From NCBI GenBank assembly GCA_021847505.1, contig JAJZEO010000040.1, positions 1 to 46,335 of the forward strand: a stretch of 46,335 nt of DNA, given 5' to 3'. Made by a program: the position numbers and the translations under genes. The notes under the pieces are model-generated. The model did not search any database, was not told the DNA's origin, and worked only from the letters and a program-made list of their open reading frames with translations. This document shows positions 25,441 to 35,337 of the stretch, piece by piece (positions within the stretch are counted from its first letter, which is position 1; every line of letters starts with the position of its first letter). This DNA comes from a bacterium. GTDB taxonomy: Bacteria > Chlamydiota > Chlamydiia > Chlamydiales > 2-12-FULL-49-11.

Positions 25441-26619
25441 TTATGTTATGGCTGAGACGTCTGTCATCGGCAATAAGACGGCCAATAAAACAGTACCCAC
25501 CATCAAGCCAAGAATGAGCAGCATAACAGGTTGCAAGAGATTTGTAAACTGAGAGATAGACCTTTCGAACATTTCTTCATAAATTTCAGCGATGTTCATC
25601 ATCATTTCGGATAGAGACCCAGTTTCCTCGGCCGTAGCGAGCATCCTTACGACCAAGGGAGGCATCAAGGGCGATTGCCTAAACAGATAGGAGAGCTTTT
25701 TACCTGTAATAATCCCCTCTTCTGTCTCAAATACCACCTTTTCATAAACAGGATTGTTCATCACGCCGCGAGAAAGACGCAGCGCTTTTGAAATGGGAAC
25801 CCCACTTTCCAAAAGAACTGATAACACACGGAAAAACCGCATTAAAACAGCTTCCATAATCATCCTCTTCAGGAGGGGGACGTGGACAAAAAAGGCTTGC
25901 AAATGCTTCCTCGTTTTCTCTTGTCTGATAAACCAGGAAATGCATAAGACTAAGATAAATAAGCTCGGGAAAAACCAAAAAGCATGGGCATTCATGGCAT
26001 CGCTGATCGCAAGAACAACTCTTGTCATGGGATGAAGCGACCGCCCTTCAAATAATTCCTTCATCGAAGGAATCAAGAAAAGAAAGAGCCCTACCAACAC
26101 TACTCCACAAAAAGAGGCAAGGAAAAGAGGATACAACATGGCGGCTCGGATTTGCCGCTTAAATTTTTCCGTCCTCGCTAAAACACGGTAAAGTTGAAGA
26201 AAGGCCTTATCGAGACGCCCGGTATTTTCCCCAGCCTCAACCATGGAGACATAGAGTTGATCAAAAATCGTTCCGTGACACGCAAGGGCTTTGGAAAATC
26301 TACACCCCCCCTTCACCTTATCACATAAATCGAGGAAAATGGCGTGAGCTTTGTGATTTTTATACTTTTCTTCGATAGTCAAAAGGCTCTCATAAAGAGG
26401 TAAGCCGGAAGATAGGAGTTGCATGACTTCTCGAGTAAAATTGATCAATAATGTCTTACTAAAAAAGTTACGCCGTTTGGTCTTCGCCAGGGTAATTTTC
26501 GTTACAATCACGCGCATTTGACGAAGTTTGGCCTTGGCAGCAAGCAAGGTATCAGCATCGATCACGCCGACCTTTTGTTTTCCATTCTCTAACAGCTCGG
26601 TATATTCAAAAAGGGCCAT
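25441..26619 (-). CDS. gspF: Type II secretion inner-membrane platform protein GspF
   Basis: Polytopic platform protein of the GspF/PilC family, 392 residues, usual length. Two homologous cytoplasmic T2SSF domains are seen: one near FTREVMQLLSSGLPLYESLL (about 60-180) and one near FFRVLSVLLESGVPISKAL (about 265-380). Hydrophobic segments lie near 170-195, 220-240 and the C-terminus. The start codon overlaps the gspE stop by one base (TAATG). Confidence 0.93.
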   Translation of the reverse strand: MALFEYTELLENGKQKVGVIDADTLLAAKAKLRQMRVIVTKITLAKTKRRNFFSKTLLINFTREVMQLLSSGLPLYESLLTIEEKYKNHKAHAIFLDLCDKVKGGCRFSKALACHGTIFDQLYVSMVEAGENTGRLDKAFLQLYRVLARTEKFKRQIRAAMLYPLFLASFCGVVLVGLFLFLIPSMKELFEGRSLHPMTRVVLAISDAMNAHAFWFFPSLFILVLCISWFIRQEKTRKHLQAFFVHVPLLKRMIMEAVLMRFFRVLSVLLESGVPISKALRLSRGVMNNPVYEKVVFETEEGIITGKKLSYLFRQSPLMPPLVVRMLATAEETGSLSEMMMNIAEIYEEMFERSISQFTNLLQPVMLLILGLMVGTVLLAVLLPMTDVSAIT

Positions 26620-28229
26620 TAAACCGTTGAATCCCCCGCACCAGATGTGATTCGTATGATCTCATCGATCGTTGTCTTGCCCTGGAGCGCAAACTTAATC
26701 CCCTCCTGAGTTAGGCTTTCCATTCCCTCTTCTTGAGCAATCCGTTTGATATCGCTACTTTCAGCACTAGAAAGGATCTGACGCTTAACCTTGGAAGTGA
26801 CATCCATCAATTCATAAATACCACAACGTCCCTTGTAGCCACTACCAAAGCATTGCGGGCAGCCTTTCCCTTTGAAAAAACGTACTACCCCCCCTTCAAA
26901 AACCTTATCAGGCAGTTGAAGATGGTTTAAGGCGGCCTCTTCTTTAGTCATGATCTCTTCTTTTTTACACTCAGGACAGATCATTCTAACCAGTCGTTGA
27001 GCCAAAATACAGATCACTGAAGAGGAAATCAAGTAAGGTTCAATTCCCATATCGACTAATCGGGCTATGGCTGAGGGGGCATCATTTGTATGAAGGGTGC
27101 TTAAGACCAGGTGTCCTGTTAATGCTGCCTGCACCGCAATTTCTGCTGTCTCTTTGTCTCGGATTTCCCCCACCATGATGACATCAGGATCTTGCCTTAA
27201 GATATGCCTCAACCCCTTGGCAAACGTAAGATCGATCTTAGAATTTACACTAATTTGTGCCATTTTCTCGATTTTGAATTCTACTGGATCTTCGATCGTC
27301 ATAATGTTGATTTCAGAAGACATGATTTCTGATAAGGCACTATAGAGAGTTGTCGACTTTCCGCTTCCTGTGGGCCCTGTAACGAGAATCATCCCTTGAT
27401 TTTTTCTTATGTGGGCTCGCAATTTCTTCAAGAGGTTAGAGCGCATCCCCATTTTTTCAAATCCGACCAAGAGCTGGGTTCTATCCAAAATCCTTAAGAC
27501 AATTCTCTCTCCTAGAACAATCGGGATCGTACTCACACGAAAATCAATTTCTCTTCCCCCCATGCGCAATTTGATCCTTCCATCTTGGGGCAACCTATGT
27601 TCTGCAATGTCCAATTGGGCTAAAACTTTTATCCTTGTCGTGAGTGGGGAAACAATTTCAGGGGGCATGTTGTGTCGAAGTTGCAACACGCCATCAATCC
27701 GATAACGTACGATAAGTCCGCTTTCTTGGGGTTCAAAGTGAATATCTGAAGCCCCTTGAGAAAGGGCCTCTACCAAAATCATATTGAGAGATTTTATGAC
27801 CGCTGAATCGGTTTCATTATCAAGCAAATCATATTCTTTCTCATGAGCATACTTGATCTCTTCAGTAGGTGATTCTTCAAGTCCCTGGATAAACTCTGTT
27901 GCCGCTTCATCGTTTTGCTGATAGATCTTCTCTATCGCTTTTTCAATGATATGACGGGGCGACAAGCGTTCGACAACGGGGGTGCCTGTCATATAGCGGA
28001 TCTCTTCAACAGCAGTCAGATCAAAAGGATCAGAAAGGGCAACATAAAGCATCCCCCCCTCCTTTTTTAGAGGGATCAGCGCATGTTTTTTCACAAATGC
28101 ATAAGGCAAGACCTTGATTTTTGTTTTCACAAACTCAAATGCATCAATCTCGTACTCGACACTGAGACCTGAGCGTCTTGCTAAAATTTCGATCGGTTCT
28201 AAGATTTTAGAGCTTGACTGTGGCATCAT
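26619..28229 (-). CDS. gspE: Type II secretion ATPase GspE
   Basis: Hexameric ATPase that drives pseudopilus assembly at the inner membrane; 536 residues. Walker A GPTGSGKST at 284-292, an Asp-box region DPVEFKIE, Walker B-type DPDVIMVGEIRD, a His-box LVLSTLHTND, and a tetra-cysteine zinc motif (CPEC ... CPQC) near 425-465. The N-terminal domain (1-110) is the T2SSE_N type that binds the inner-membrane partner. It overlaps the end of gspD by about 20 bases. Confidence 0.96.
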   Translation of the reverse strand: MMPQSSSKILEPIEILARRSGLSVEYEIDAFEFVKTKIKVLPYAFVKKHALIPLKKEGGMLYVALSDPFDLTAVEEIRYMTGTPVVERLSPRHIIEKAIEKIYQQNDEAATEFIQGLEESPTEEIKYAHEKEYDLLDNETDSAVIKSLNMILVEALSQGASDIHFEPQESGLIVRYRIDGVLQLRHNMPPEIVSPLTTRIKVLAQLDIAEHRLPQDGRIKLRMGGREIDFRVSTIPIVLGERIVLRILDRTQLLVGFEKMGMRSNLLKKLRAHIRKNQGMILVTGPTGSGKSTTLYSALSEIMSSEINIMTIEDPVEFKIEKMAQISVNSKIDLTFAKGLRHILRQDPDVIMVGEIRDKETAEIAVQAALTGHLVLSTLHTNDAPSAIARLVDMGIEPYLISSSVICILAQRLVRMICPECKKEEIMTKEEAALNHLQLPDKVFEGGVVRFFKGKGCPQCFGSGYKGRCGIYELMDVTSKVKRQILSSAESSDIKRIAQEEGMESLTQEGIKFALQGKTTIDEIIRITSGAGDSTV

Positions 28230-30636
28230 CTCTCATCCCAAAAAACATATTCCAACTACGTTTAAATGTTCTCTCAGCAGACTTCTTCCTTGACTCAGCA
28301 ATACGATCAAGAAAATATTGTGAATCACCAGGCCTTGCTTTGAGCTTTTCTTCTCTCATTTGAATCAAATCTGTTTTGGGATCATGGACGACCTTAGGCT
28401 TGATAAATATAAACATCTCTCCTGAAGTATCGGTGAGCAGATTCGTACCGAATAATTTCCCAAACCCAGGAATTTCCCCTAGGAAGGGGATTTTTTCATT
28501 TCGATCTTCTTGGTTTTTGCTCTTTAATCCACCGAGGATAATCGTTTGTCCATCGGGGATTCTTACTTGGTTTTTAACCTGTCTTTTGTGTACATCAGGT
28601 TTATGGTTTTCCCCACCATCTAATCTCTTGATTGTCTCAAACGAAATGTCGTTTTCTAAGGTAACATAGACCTGCCCGTCAGGATCCCCAATCTCGGGCT
28701 CATGAACTGTGGGTGTCAACTTAATCGTAATACCAAAATCGGCTCTTTCATAAGAGTCTTTAAAGACAAAACCATTGTTTGTTTGCACCGGTGAAGCACC
28801 ATTATTGATCGAAATTTGATCAGTGATTGCAATAATCGCGGGGGACTGGTTAATCGTAATGACCGAGGGAGCTGCTGTAACACGAATATCTTCTTGAGAA
28901 AGCAAGAAGTTATATGTCAAATCAATCGCAGGGAAACTCTCATTTTTTGTCCCAGAATAGATAAACTCAAGGAGACCCCTTGTTGCTTTTGTCCCATCGC
29001 CAAAGTACTCGCCACCTAATTGGTTGATGTTTTCTGCGGTCGATCCCAACTTTAAAATATTGATTCCTATGCGAGTGGTATTCTTTAAACGCCTTTCGAC
29101 CATCAGTACTTCAATCTCGACCATCCTTTTAGGAATATCCAAGCGTCGTATGACTTCCTTAATCTTTCCCACCATATCTTTGCGGATCACCATTAAGATC
29201 GAACCTGTTGACGGATAAGGGATGAAGTTTCCTGATTTGATCTTTGTTTCATCAGGATCAACCTTCTTCTCTCTGGGCTTTACGAGCCGCGTTGACCATG
29301 GTTTGACCCTTTCTAGTGGTGGGTTATACAACCCCTGTTCAATATCTTCTTCCTCCGGCTCTTCGGCTCCCTGCCCAAACTGAGGATCTTTTTGTCCTGA
29401 TCCTACTTCAGAGGGGATCTCCATCGAAGTATTGATGAGCGAAGAGTAGACCCGATCGAGCACTTCAGCCAAATCTGTGGGATTACTGTGGCTGCATGTA
29501 TGCCAAAATACTGTCAGCTCTGAGGGGTCACTTACCTGATTCTCCGTCTCGCGAATGACCGCTTCCCCTTTCTCAACGAGTCCCTTTTCTCCAATCAAAA
29601 TGATACCGCTTTCGCTAGCCAGAGAGGTCGCTGACAAATCATGCCCCCCCTTCATAGTGATAATGGAACGGGAAGGATCTGACAAACCCCCAAAATAAGA
29701 CTTGAGAATTTTGATCATTTCTTCTGCTTGCAATTTAGAAGAGGTAACCACTCGGACAATCTTATCGCCCCCATTTTCCCAAACATTATCGCACAGGCTC
29801 ACTAATCTTTTTACCTCTTCCTGAAAACCAACGATCGCAATTTTAGCCCCTACTTGGTAGACAAAAGTCGTTTTGGGATCGCGAAATCTTTCCATGAAGT
29901 AAAAAGCCTGTTTGAGCTGCGCTACAGGAGGGGAATAAACGAAAGCAATCCTTTCCCTCTTTTCCACAAAGGCCAATTGTTCTTTATCCACTAGTATCGA
30001 AGTAAACGTGATGCAATCTTGCTTAAGAAGATATAGCTGCTTTGCATAAGGATTGATTTCTTTGACTCCAATCCCATTGTGCTTAAATATGGTCTCAATC
30101 AGAGCAGCCCACGACTCTCGGGGAATCAATAACGCCGATTGGAGATTAAGTTTAATGGCCGCGACATCGGGAGGAATGACATATAAATACTCCGAAGAGC
30201 CATATTCCATCACCAATTCTGAAATCGAAGTTTCCTCATTTTGCCATATACCACAAGCCTCTGAGTCTTTCTGAATCTCCTCAGATTGAAGAATACGCCA
30301 CTTTTTCTCCAATTCAGCCAACTCAGTCCGGAGTATATTAATCTCTTCAAGAAGCTCTAAACATTTTTCTTCAGACTCTTCCTCTTCGATGAGCGCTTGT
30401 GTTTGATTATATTTATCTTTAAGTTCGTGACGGATTTGAGAGAGCCTTTGCAAAATCTGGGTAGAAGGGCTTCCTTGATCTGAAGAAGAATGAGGCTGAG
30501 CATGATTAGATCCCATCTTCGCGAGCTTTTCCTCGATCGACATATGCTCTGAAGATGTGGCAGCGACTTCCTCGCCAGCAGATAGAGTAGCAAAAAACAA
30601 AGCAGGCAATAACAGATAAACAGTGATATTTTTCAC
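28207..30636 (-). CDS. gspD: Type II secretion secretin GspD
   Basis: Outer-membrane secretin pore of 809 residues. The start is a GTG overlapping the upstream stop as GTGA. It has a signal peptide (about 1-21), a chlamydia-like extra coiled-coil segment (about 55-115, rich in Glu/Leu), N-domains (about 140-480) and the conserved C-terminal secretin domain (about 520-770). That domain contains RIGINILKLG, TAAPSVITINQSPA, QTIILGGL and VPF-like IPFLGEIPGFGKLF. The coiled coil is not part of classical GspD and may replace a pilotin or GspC contact. No pilotin is seen. Confidence 0.94.
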   Translation of the reverse strand: MKNITVYLLLPALFFATLSAGEEVAATSSEHMSIEEKLAKMGSNHAQPHSSSDQGSPSTQILQRLSQIRHELKDKYNQTQALIEEEESEEKCLELLEEINILRTELAELEKKWRILQSEEIQKDSEACGIWQNEETSISELVMEYGSSEYLYVIPPDVAAIKLNLQSALLIPRESWAALIETIFKHNGIGVKEINPYAKQLYLLKQDCITFTSILVDKEQLAFVEKRERIAFVYSPPVAQLKQAFYFMERFRDPKTTFVYQVGAKIAIVGFQEEVKRLVSLCDNVWENGGDKIVRVVTSSKLQAEEMIKILKSYFGGLSDPSRSIITMKGGHDLSATSLASESGIILIGEKGLVEKGEAVIRETENQVSDPSELTVFWHTCSHSNPTDLAEVLDRVYSSLINTSMEIPSEVGSGQKDPQFGQGAEEPEEEDIEQGLYNPPLERVKPWSTRLVKPREKKVDPDETKIKSGNFIPYPSTGSILMVIRKDMVGKIKEVIRRLDIPKRMVEIEVLMVERRLKNTTRIGINILKLGSTAENINQLGGEYFGDGTKATRGLLEFIYSGTKNESFPAIDLTYNFLLSQEDIRVTAAPSVITINQSPAIIAITDQISINNGASPVQTNNGFVFKDSYERADFGITIKLTPTVHEPEIGDPDGQVYVTLENDISFETIKRLDGGENHKPDVHKRQVKNQVRIPDGQTIILGGLKSKNQEDRNEKIPFLGEIPGFGKLFGTNLLTDTSGEMFIFIKPKVVHDPKTDLIQMREEKLKARPGDSQYFLDRIAESRKKSAERTFKRSWNMFFGMRDDATVKL

Positions 30637-31949
30637 TCTCTATGAACTCCCTCTGCCTCTTTTGTGCCGGTCCTCAATGCAGGCTTCTTTTTCTTAGCTT
30701 GATTCTTATCTTTGGTCAGCTTGTCATTGATGGGAATATCGATCTTTAATACCTGGGTCCGTTCATCGTTAAAATAATGCCCCATAAAATGACTTGCAGT
30801 TCCTCTCGTTTCAATTCCATCAAAGATAAACAGTTCCCCTTTTAAAACATACACTAAAAAATCCTTTAGTTCGTTTAGATGCCTTAGATTGCGCCACTTA
30901 CCATTCGTTTTAATCAACCAATCTCCTTTGCGAATGACGGTATGTTTACCGGCCAAATCACACACGACTGACGACTCTGTTCGCTTGTGAACTTTGGAAA
31001 AGAGTTCATGCATATTGGTTGAGAGAGGCGATCCCAAGCTTAAGGGAATGGAAATCTCTTGCGATGAAATGCCACTTTCTCCCCAAAGGGTCAATTCGCA
31101 GGTTTTTCCCTGGATCGATTTAACAAAGACCAAAGGCTTTCCCAAAGTCTTCCCATTTGAGACCACCCATTTCCCTTCTTCAAACGTAATGAGGTCGCCT
31201 ACAGCGACAAATAAATAGTCATCGCCCCCTTCTTTTGGCACCTTTAAACGATACTTATGGCGAAAGGCTGCGTATTCTGCTCCTCCGTATAGATCAAAAA
31301 GTTGATCATAAAGGAAACATTTTGCAGCAAGGAATGTATCCGTCATTTCCTTGATCATCTTCTCTTTAGCTTCTACTTGATGATTTTTTTGATTTCTTTC
31401 GACCGTAAAGTGAGAGACTGTCTTAAAGATTTCTTGTTGACTTGTCCCCAAGTATTTAGTTGTGAACGTAACCTTGAGTTGCCCCTGATGATTTAAGTGA
31501 AATTGAGCCAGAAATGGGGTCGGAGAATCCGAAAAACTGATCGAATCTTGGTCAGTACATGAAAAATAGAGACTATCCCCTTCCTTGACAAACCTTTCCT
31601 GATCGGTCCCCTTTAGCCCAATGAGCGCTGCCCTTTCCTCCCTTTTACAATCAGGACGGTCATTATACTCCAAAAAAAGCAGATTTTTGCTTATGTCGGG
31701 TAAAGGAATCCAAAGCGAACCCGCCGCTGGGGTGGAAATTTCATCGAATATCCCTTGATAAGGCTTGACTGTATTTGAATTAGAAGGTAAAGCTTCCTTC
31801 TTCTCCTGCCAAAAATTGCCCCCCTCGGAGTAAAGAGCAAAAAAAATTAGCGCGATAAGGGGTAGTGCAATTGCCAGTGAAAGGTAAAACCAAACCCCTA
31901 TTCCTAGGACCCTATTCCAGATATGCAATTTTAGACGGTTCTCGAGCAA
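30633..31949 (-). CDS. Single-pass membrane protein, first gene of the type II secretion operon
   Basis: No family recognised; 438 residues. The start is a TTG with GGGGGG upstream; the nearby ATG is out of frame. One membrane segment lies at about 17-40, then a large, probably periplasmic, beta-rich region (60-420) and a basic Lys-rich tail. Topology and position directly before gspD fit a GspC-like linker or another T2SS assembly factor. A hypothetical gene stands in the same place in Chlamydia. Its 3' end overlaps gspD by 4 bases, so it belongs to the operon. The GspC assignment is inference. Confidence 0.72.
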   Translation of the reverse strand: MLENRLKLHIWNRVLGIGVWFYLSLAIALPLIALIFFALYSEGGNFWQEKKEALPSNSNTVKPYQGIFDEISTPAAGSLWIPLPDISKNLLFLEYNDRPDCKREERAALIGLKGTDQERFVKEGDSLYFSCTDQDSISFSDSPTPFLAQFHLNHQGQLKVTFTTKYLGTSQQEIFKTVSHFTVERNQKNHQVEAKEKMIKEMTDTFLAAKCFLYDQLFDLYGGAEYAAFRHKYRLKVPKEGGDDYLFVAVGDLITFEEGKWVVSNGKTLGKPLVFVKSIQGKTCELTLWGESGISSQEISIPLSLGSPLSTNMHELFSKVHKRTESSVVCDLAGKHTVIRKGDWLIKTNGKWRNLRHLNELKDFLVYVLKGELFIFDGIETRGTASHFMGHYFNDERTQVLKIDIPINDKLTKDKNQAKKKKPALRTGTKEAEGVHRE

Positions 31950-32166
31950 AACATGCCCCCCATAAATACCAGAAGCGAATCATACCCGAGTAAATCCATC
32001 ATTGCAAGGACGAACAATAGGGGAACTCTCAACCCCTCAACCAATTCATAATTAGGAGATAGCAACTAGGCAAAAAAAAAGATAGGGAAAAAGTTGAAAA
32101 AAAACACCCCTCTGAATAAGTTGAGGTTTATTCTGAAGGATGTGAGCTTGACAAGAGAGGTGGCTT

Positions 32167-32547
32167 ATGGCAGATGACCCAAATGACAAATCCAAAGGGG
32201 GATTTACTGTGGGAGAATTGGAAGGAAAAATGAAGAAATACGGCCTCGAAATAGCTCTTTGCTTGGTTTTTATCCTAACAGCAATCTTTGCTCTTGTTTG
32301 GGGCGGCGCGATGCTCGTTTGGTCGATCCTACTCTGCATGATTTTTGCCATTGTTGGGGTTTTAGTTCCCAAATCGGCCCATAAAATCAGCTTAGCCTCA
32401 CTGACTTTTGTTTCTAAGGAAAAGATCACCGCCATCATCGTTGCAGTCCTCGCCTGCTTAGTGGCGATCTTTATTCCCCCCATTATATTCGCTATTATGG
32501 GAGCTGTTGCTGGCAAGGCTATTGCCAATGATGCTCGCGGGCAATAA
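32167..32547 (+). CDS. Small multi-pass membrane protein
   Basis: Unknown function; 126 residues. Good ribosome site (AGAGGTGG) before the ATG. A charged, Gly-rich N-terminus (1-25) is followed by three or four hydrophobic segments (about 27-46, 47-67, 87-117). Composition (Ile, Ala, Val) is that of an inner-membrane or inclusion-membrane protein. Divergent from the type II secretion operon and convergent with the next gene (1 base between stops). Confidence 0.7.
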   Translation: MADDPNDKSKGGFTVGELEGKMKKYGLEIALCLVFILTAIFALVWGGAMLVWSILLCMIFAIVGVLVPKSAHKISLASLTFVSKEKITAIIVAVLACLVAIFIPPIIFAIMGAVAGKAIANDARGQ

Positions 32548-32548
32548 A

Positions 32549-33181
32549 TCAGAAGACCATGTCAAAATTCAGGTTTTCTTTAGAAATAAACTCAGCTAAC
32601 TGCTGCCTAGCCACTTTAGCGTCATCCACTTGCCCATTTTGTTCTAAAACAAATGCATAACGGGAAAGGACAAAACAATAGAGCCTTGGATATTTCATAA
32701 CCCCTTCTTTCTCGATCTCGCCTTTTAACTTACCAAGAGACTCGAATGCCTTATTAGATTCTTCCCCTTCCATAAGCTGAACTACTTTCATAAATTCAAG
32801 ATAGAGGGGAGGAATGTAGGAAAGTCTTGAAATAATCCCCTGTTCATAGGAAGCCGCCTTTTGAACTTCTCTTTCGATAATTTTATCATCTCTCAAAAAA
32901 TAGGCAAAATCAGCCTCAGCCTCAGGGTAGAGTTTCAACAGCTTACTTAAGCTTACTTCATTGAACTCCCCTTCACCCTTTTCAAGCAGCTTATGAGAGT
33001 GGGATAGGGAGAAAAAATCTCTCTCTCTCTTCATTCGCTTGCTTCCTCCACCTGAAACAGCTAGGGCCAAAGCGATAAAAAAAGCCACACCTGCCAAAAT
33101 CGGCAACTTATTACGCAACACCTTATTGATGAAGGCTTCATCAGCTATAACGTCTTCTTCCGTAGGAAACTTGATCTGCAT
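32549..33181 (-). CDS. Single-pass membrane protein, unknown
   Basis: No recognised family; 210 residues. One hydrophobic helix (about 27-43) follows a short acidic cytoplasmic N-terminus. The remainder is a helical, charged domain of about 160 residues with TPR-like spacing. It lies downstream of the copper-type ATPase on the same strand, 86 bases apart, and may be co-expressed. A membrane-tethered helical scaffold is the most that can be said. Confidence 0.68.
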   Translation of the reverse strand: MQIKFPTEEDVIADEAFINKVLRNKLPILAGVAFFIALALAVSGGGSKRMKRERDFFSLSHSHKLLEKGEGEFNEVSLSKLLKLYPEAEADFAYFLRDDKIIEREVQKAASYEQGIISRLSYIPPLYLEFMKVVQLMEGEESNKAFESLGKLKGEIEKEGVMKYPRLYCFVLSRYAFVLEQNGQVDDAKVARQQLAEFISKENLNFDMVF

Positions 33182-33267
33182 ATTTCTTCCCTAGTTTTGA
33201 AAGAATTTACCAAAATCAACACTTCCCGGCAATAGGATGATTTGATTTTTCCTTGCAATCGCCCAGA

Positions 33268-35337
33268 TTAGTACTTTCTGAGGGCGTTGGTAACGACGAG
33301 GATCGAGCTCATCGACATGGCCAAGGCAGCGATCATAGGGTTGACAAGACCAAAAGCAGCTAGAGGCAAAGCTGTGATATTGTAGGCGAAGGCAAAGAAG
33401 ATGTTTTGGAGGATTCGCTTTTTTACCACCCGCCCAAGGTCAACTAGATCTACTACCGCGGAAACCCTCGTTTGCATGATGCCAATGTTCGCGGCTTCCA
33501 TCGCAACATCGCTCCCTGAACCCATGGCAATGGAGACATCCGCCTTTGAAAGGGCAAGCGCGTCGTTAACACCATCACCAACCACGGCGCACAATTCCTT
33601 GGTCATTTCTACATAGTTTGCCTTTCCTTCAGGAGTAACCCCACCGACGGCTCTGTCAAAATGAAGAAACGCACCCAACGCCTCGACGACTTCCTTGTTA
33701 TCTCCACTCAGAAGAACTAGTTTGATGTTTCGTTTTTTAAGCTCAAAAATGGCATATTCAGCATCCTCTCGGAGGGTGTCCTCAAAGGCATAGAGCCCCA
33801 CTAGTTTGTTTTCCTCCCCAATCAGCACCACGGTCTTTTTGGGGATTTCCCTATCGATCTTTACCCCTAATTCTCTAAGAAAACTCTCCGAACCCAGATA
33901 GACTTTCTTGTCATTTAACTTTCCCACAACTCCCCGTCCGAACTCTTCCTTAGCCTCTTTTGCAGAAATATTATTTTTCCCAATGGCCTTTGCTAAAGGG
34001 TGGGAAGAATACCTTGCCAAACACTTGGCAATTTCTACCACATGGGGATCTGTAGGAGTTTCAATGATTCTCATCTTCCCCTCTGTGATTGTTCCCGTTT
34101 TATCGAAAATGATTGTCTTAACCTTTCCGACAAACTCAAGATCGGTGAAATCTTTGATGAGAATTCCTTTCTTTGCAGCACGACTAGCGCAAACAACGAC
34201 CACTGTAGGTGTTGCTAAACCAAGAGCGCAGGGACAAGCAATGACAAGAGTTGCTACTAAATTAATGATCGCTACTTCAAAGGAATGATGATACCAACCT
34301 ATTGCAAAGGCGCAAAAGGCAATTGCCATCACAATCGGCACAAAGATCAATGCAATCTTATCGACAAATCGCTGAATTTTTGGTTTAGAAGACTGCGCCT
34401 TTTCTATAAGATCAATCATCCTTCCCAAAAGCGCTTCTGAACCTACTTTGCTACATTTGATCAAAAGCGCCCCTTCGTGGTTTAAACTTCCACCGACGAC
34501 ATGATCACCCACCTTTTTTTGGACAAACATTGCCTCCCCCGTGATGATCGATTCATCGACACTTGTGTGTCCTTGAACGATCTCCCCATCAACCGGCATC
34601 CGTTCTCCAGGACTCACTGCAATCAAATCATCGACAGCGATTTGATCGATAGGAACAGTTTTTTCCTGCCCATTTTCCATTCTCCGCGCTACAGTTGATT
34701 GAAGAGAAATTAATGCCTTCATCCCCTTTTTTGCTCTTGTCTTTGCCTTGGTTTCAAGCAATCTTCCCCACAAGACAAGAGCAATAATCACGCTGGGTGT
34801 CTCGAAATAGAGTTCTGTGTCAAAATGGATCCACCATGAAATGGTACTAAACAAATAGGCAGAGATTGTGCCCAGGACAATTAGAGCATCCATCCCAATA
34901 ACTCTTTCTTGTAGAGACTTGATCGCCTGCCTTGTAAATCCCCATCCTCCATAAAATTGCACAATTGAAGCTAAAATCCATTGAGTTAACAAGGGTAACA
35001 TCTGGCTACGAAACAACATGTGTGACATATCAACAACAAAAAGAGTGGAAGCAATGAGAGTACAAATCACCGCCTTAAGATAGAGGAGCACCATATTCAC
35101 TGTTGACTCATGTTCCACTTTCTTTTCAACACTCGGATAACCAATCTGCTTAAGACGAAGCAATATCTCATTCATGGAAATTTCATTAGGATCGTAGGTC
35201 AGAAGAGCCTCTGAAGTCACCACATTCACGATAATGGATCCAATTCCCTGCATTTTACTTAATGCCGTTTCAATATGCCCCTTACAACTTGAGCAATTGA
35301 TATTCCCAACGACTATACGAGTGGATTTCTCAGACAT
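33268..35337 (-). CDS. P1B-type heavy-metal ATPase, copper-type signature
   Basis: Metal efflux or uptake ATPase of the inner membrane; 689 residues. One N-terminal HMA domain with INCSSC (C15, C18), the ion-binding CPCALG in helix 6 (about 366), the phosphorylation motif DKTGT (about 413), the TGEA loop, GDGVND and the final helices with YNITALPLAA and MSMSSILVVTNALR. The Asn-Tyr and Met-Ser-Ser pattern fits P1B-1 (Cu+) ATPases better than Zn types, though the chlamydial equivalent is often labelled zntA. It overlaps the methyltransferase by 25 bases, so the two genes are coupled. Confidence 0.9.
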   Translation of the reverse strand: MSEKSTRIVVGNINCSSCKGHIETALSKMQGIGSIIVNVVTSEALLTYDPNEISMNEILLRLKQIGYPSVEKKVEHESTVNMVLLYLKAVICTLIASTLFVVDMSHMLFRSQMLPLLTQWILASIVQFYGGWGFTRQAIKSLQERVIGMDALIVLGTISAYLFSTISWWIHFDTELYFETPSVIIALVLWGRLLETKAKTRAKKGMKALISLQSTVARRMENGQEKTVPIDQIAVDDLIAVSPGERMPVDGEIVQGHTSVDESIITGEAMFVQKKVGDHVVGGSLNHEGALLIKCSKVGSEALLGRMIDLIEKAQSSKPKIQRFVDKIALIFVPIVMAIAFCAFAIGWYHHSFEVAIINLVATLVIACPCALGLATPTVVVVCASRAAKKGILIKDFTDLEFVGKVKTIIFDKTGTITEGKMRIIETPTDPHVVEIAKCLARYSSHPLAKAIGKNNISAKEAKEEFGRGVVGKLNDKKVYLGSESFLRELGVKIDREIPKKTVVLIGEENKLVGLYAFEDTLREDAEYAIFELKKRNIKLVLLSGDNKEVVEALGAFLHFDRAVGGVTPEGKANYVEMTKELCAVVGDGVNDALALSKADVSIAMGSGSDVAMEAANIGIMQTRVSAVVDLVDLGRVVKKRILQNIFFAFAYNITALPLAAFGLVNPMIAALAMSMSSILVVTNALRKY

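Noticed and set aside
32148-32153. TTGACA as a -35 element before the small membrane protein
   Set aside because: It lies 13 bases before the start codon, leaving no room for a -10 element and leader.
32052-32528. Minus-strand 158-codon frame opposite the small membrane protein
   Set aside because: The plus-strand gene has a good ribosome site and clear membrane helices; the minus frame has a composition typical of an antisense shadow.
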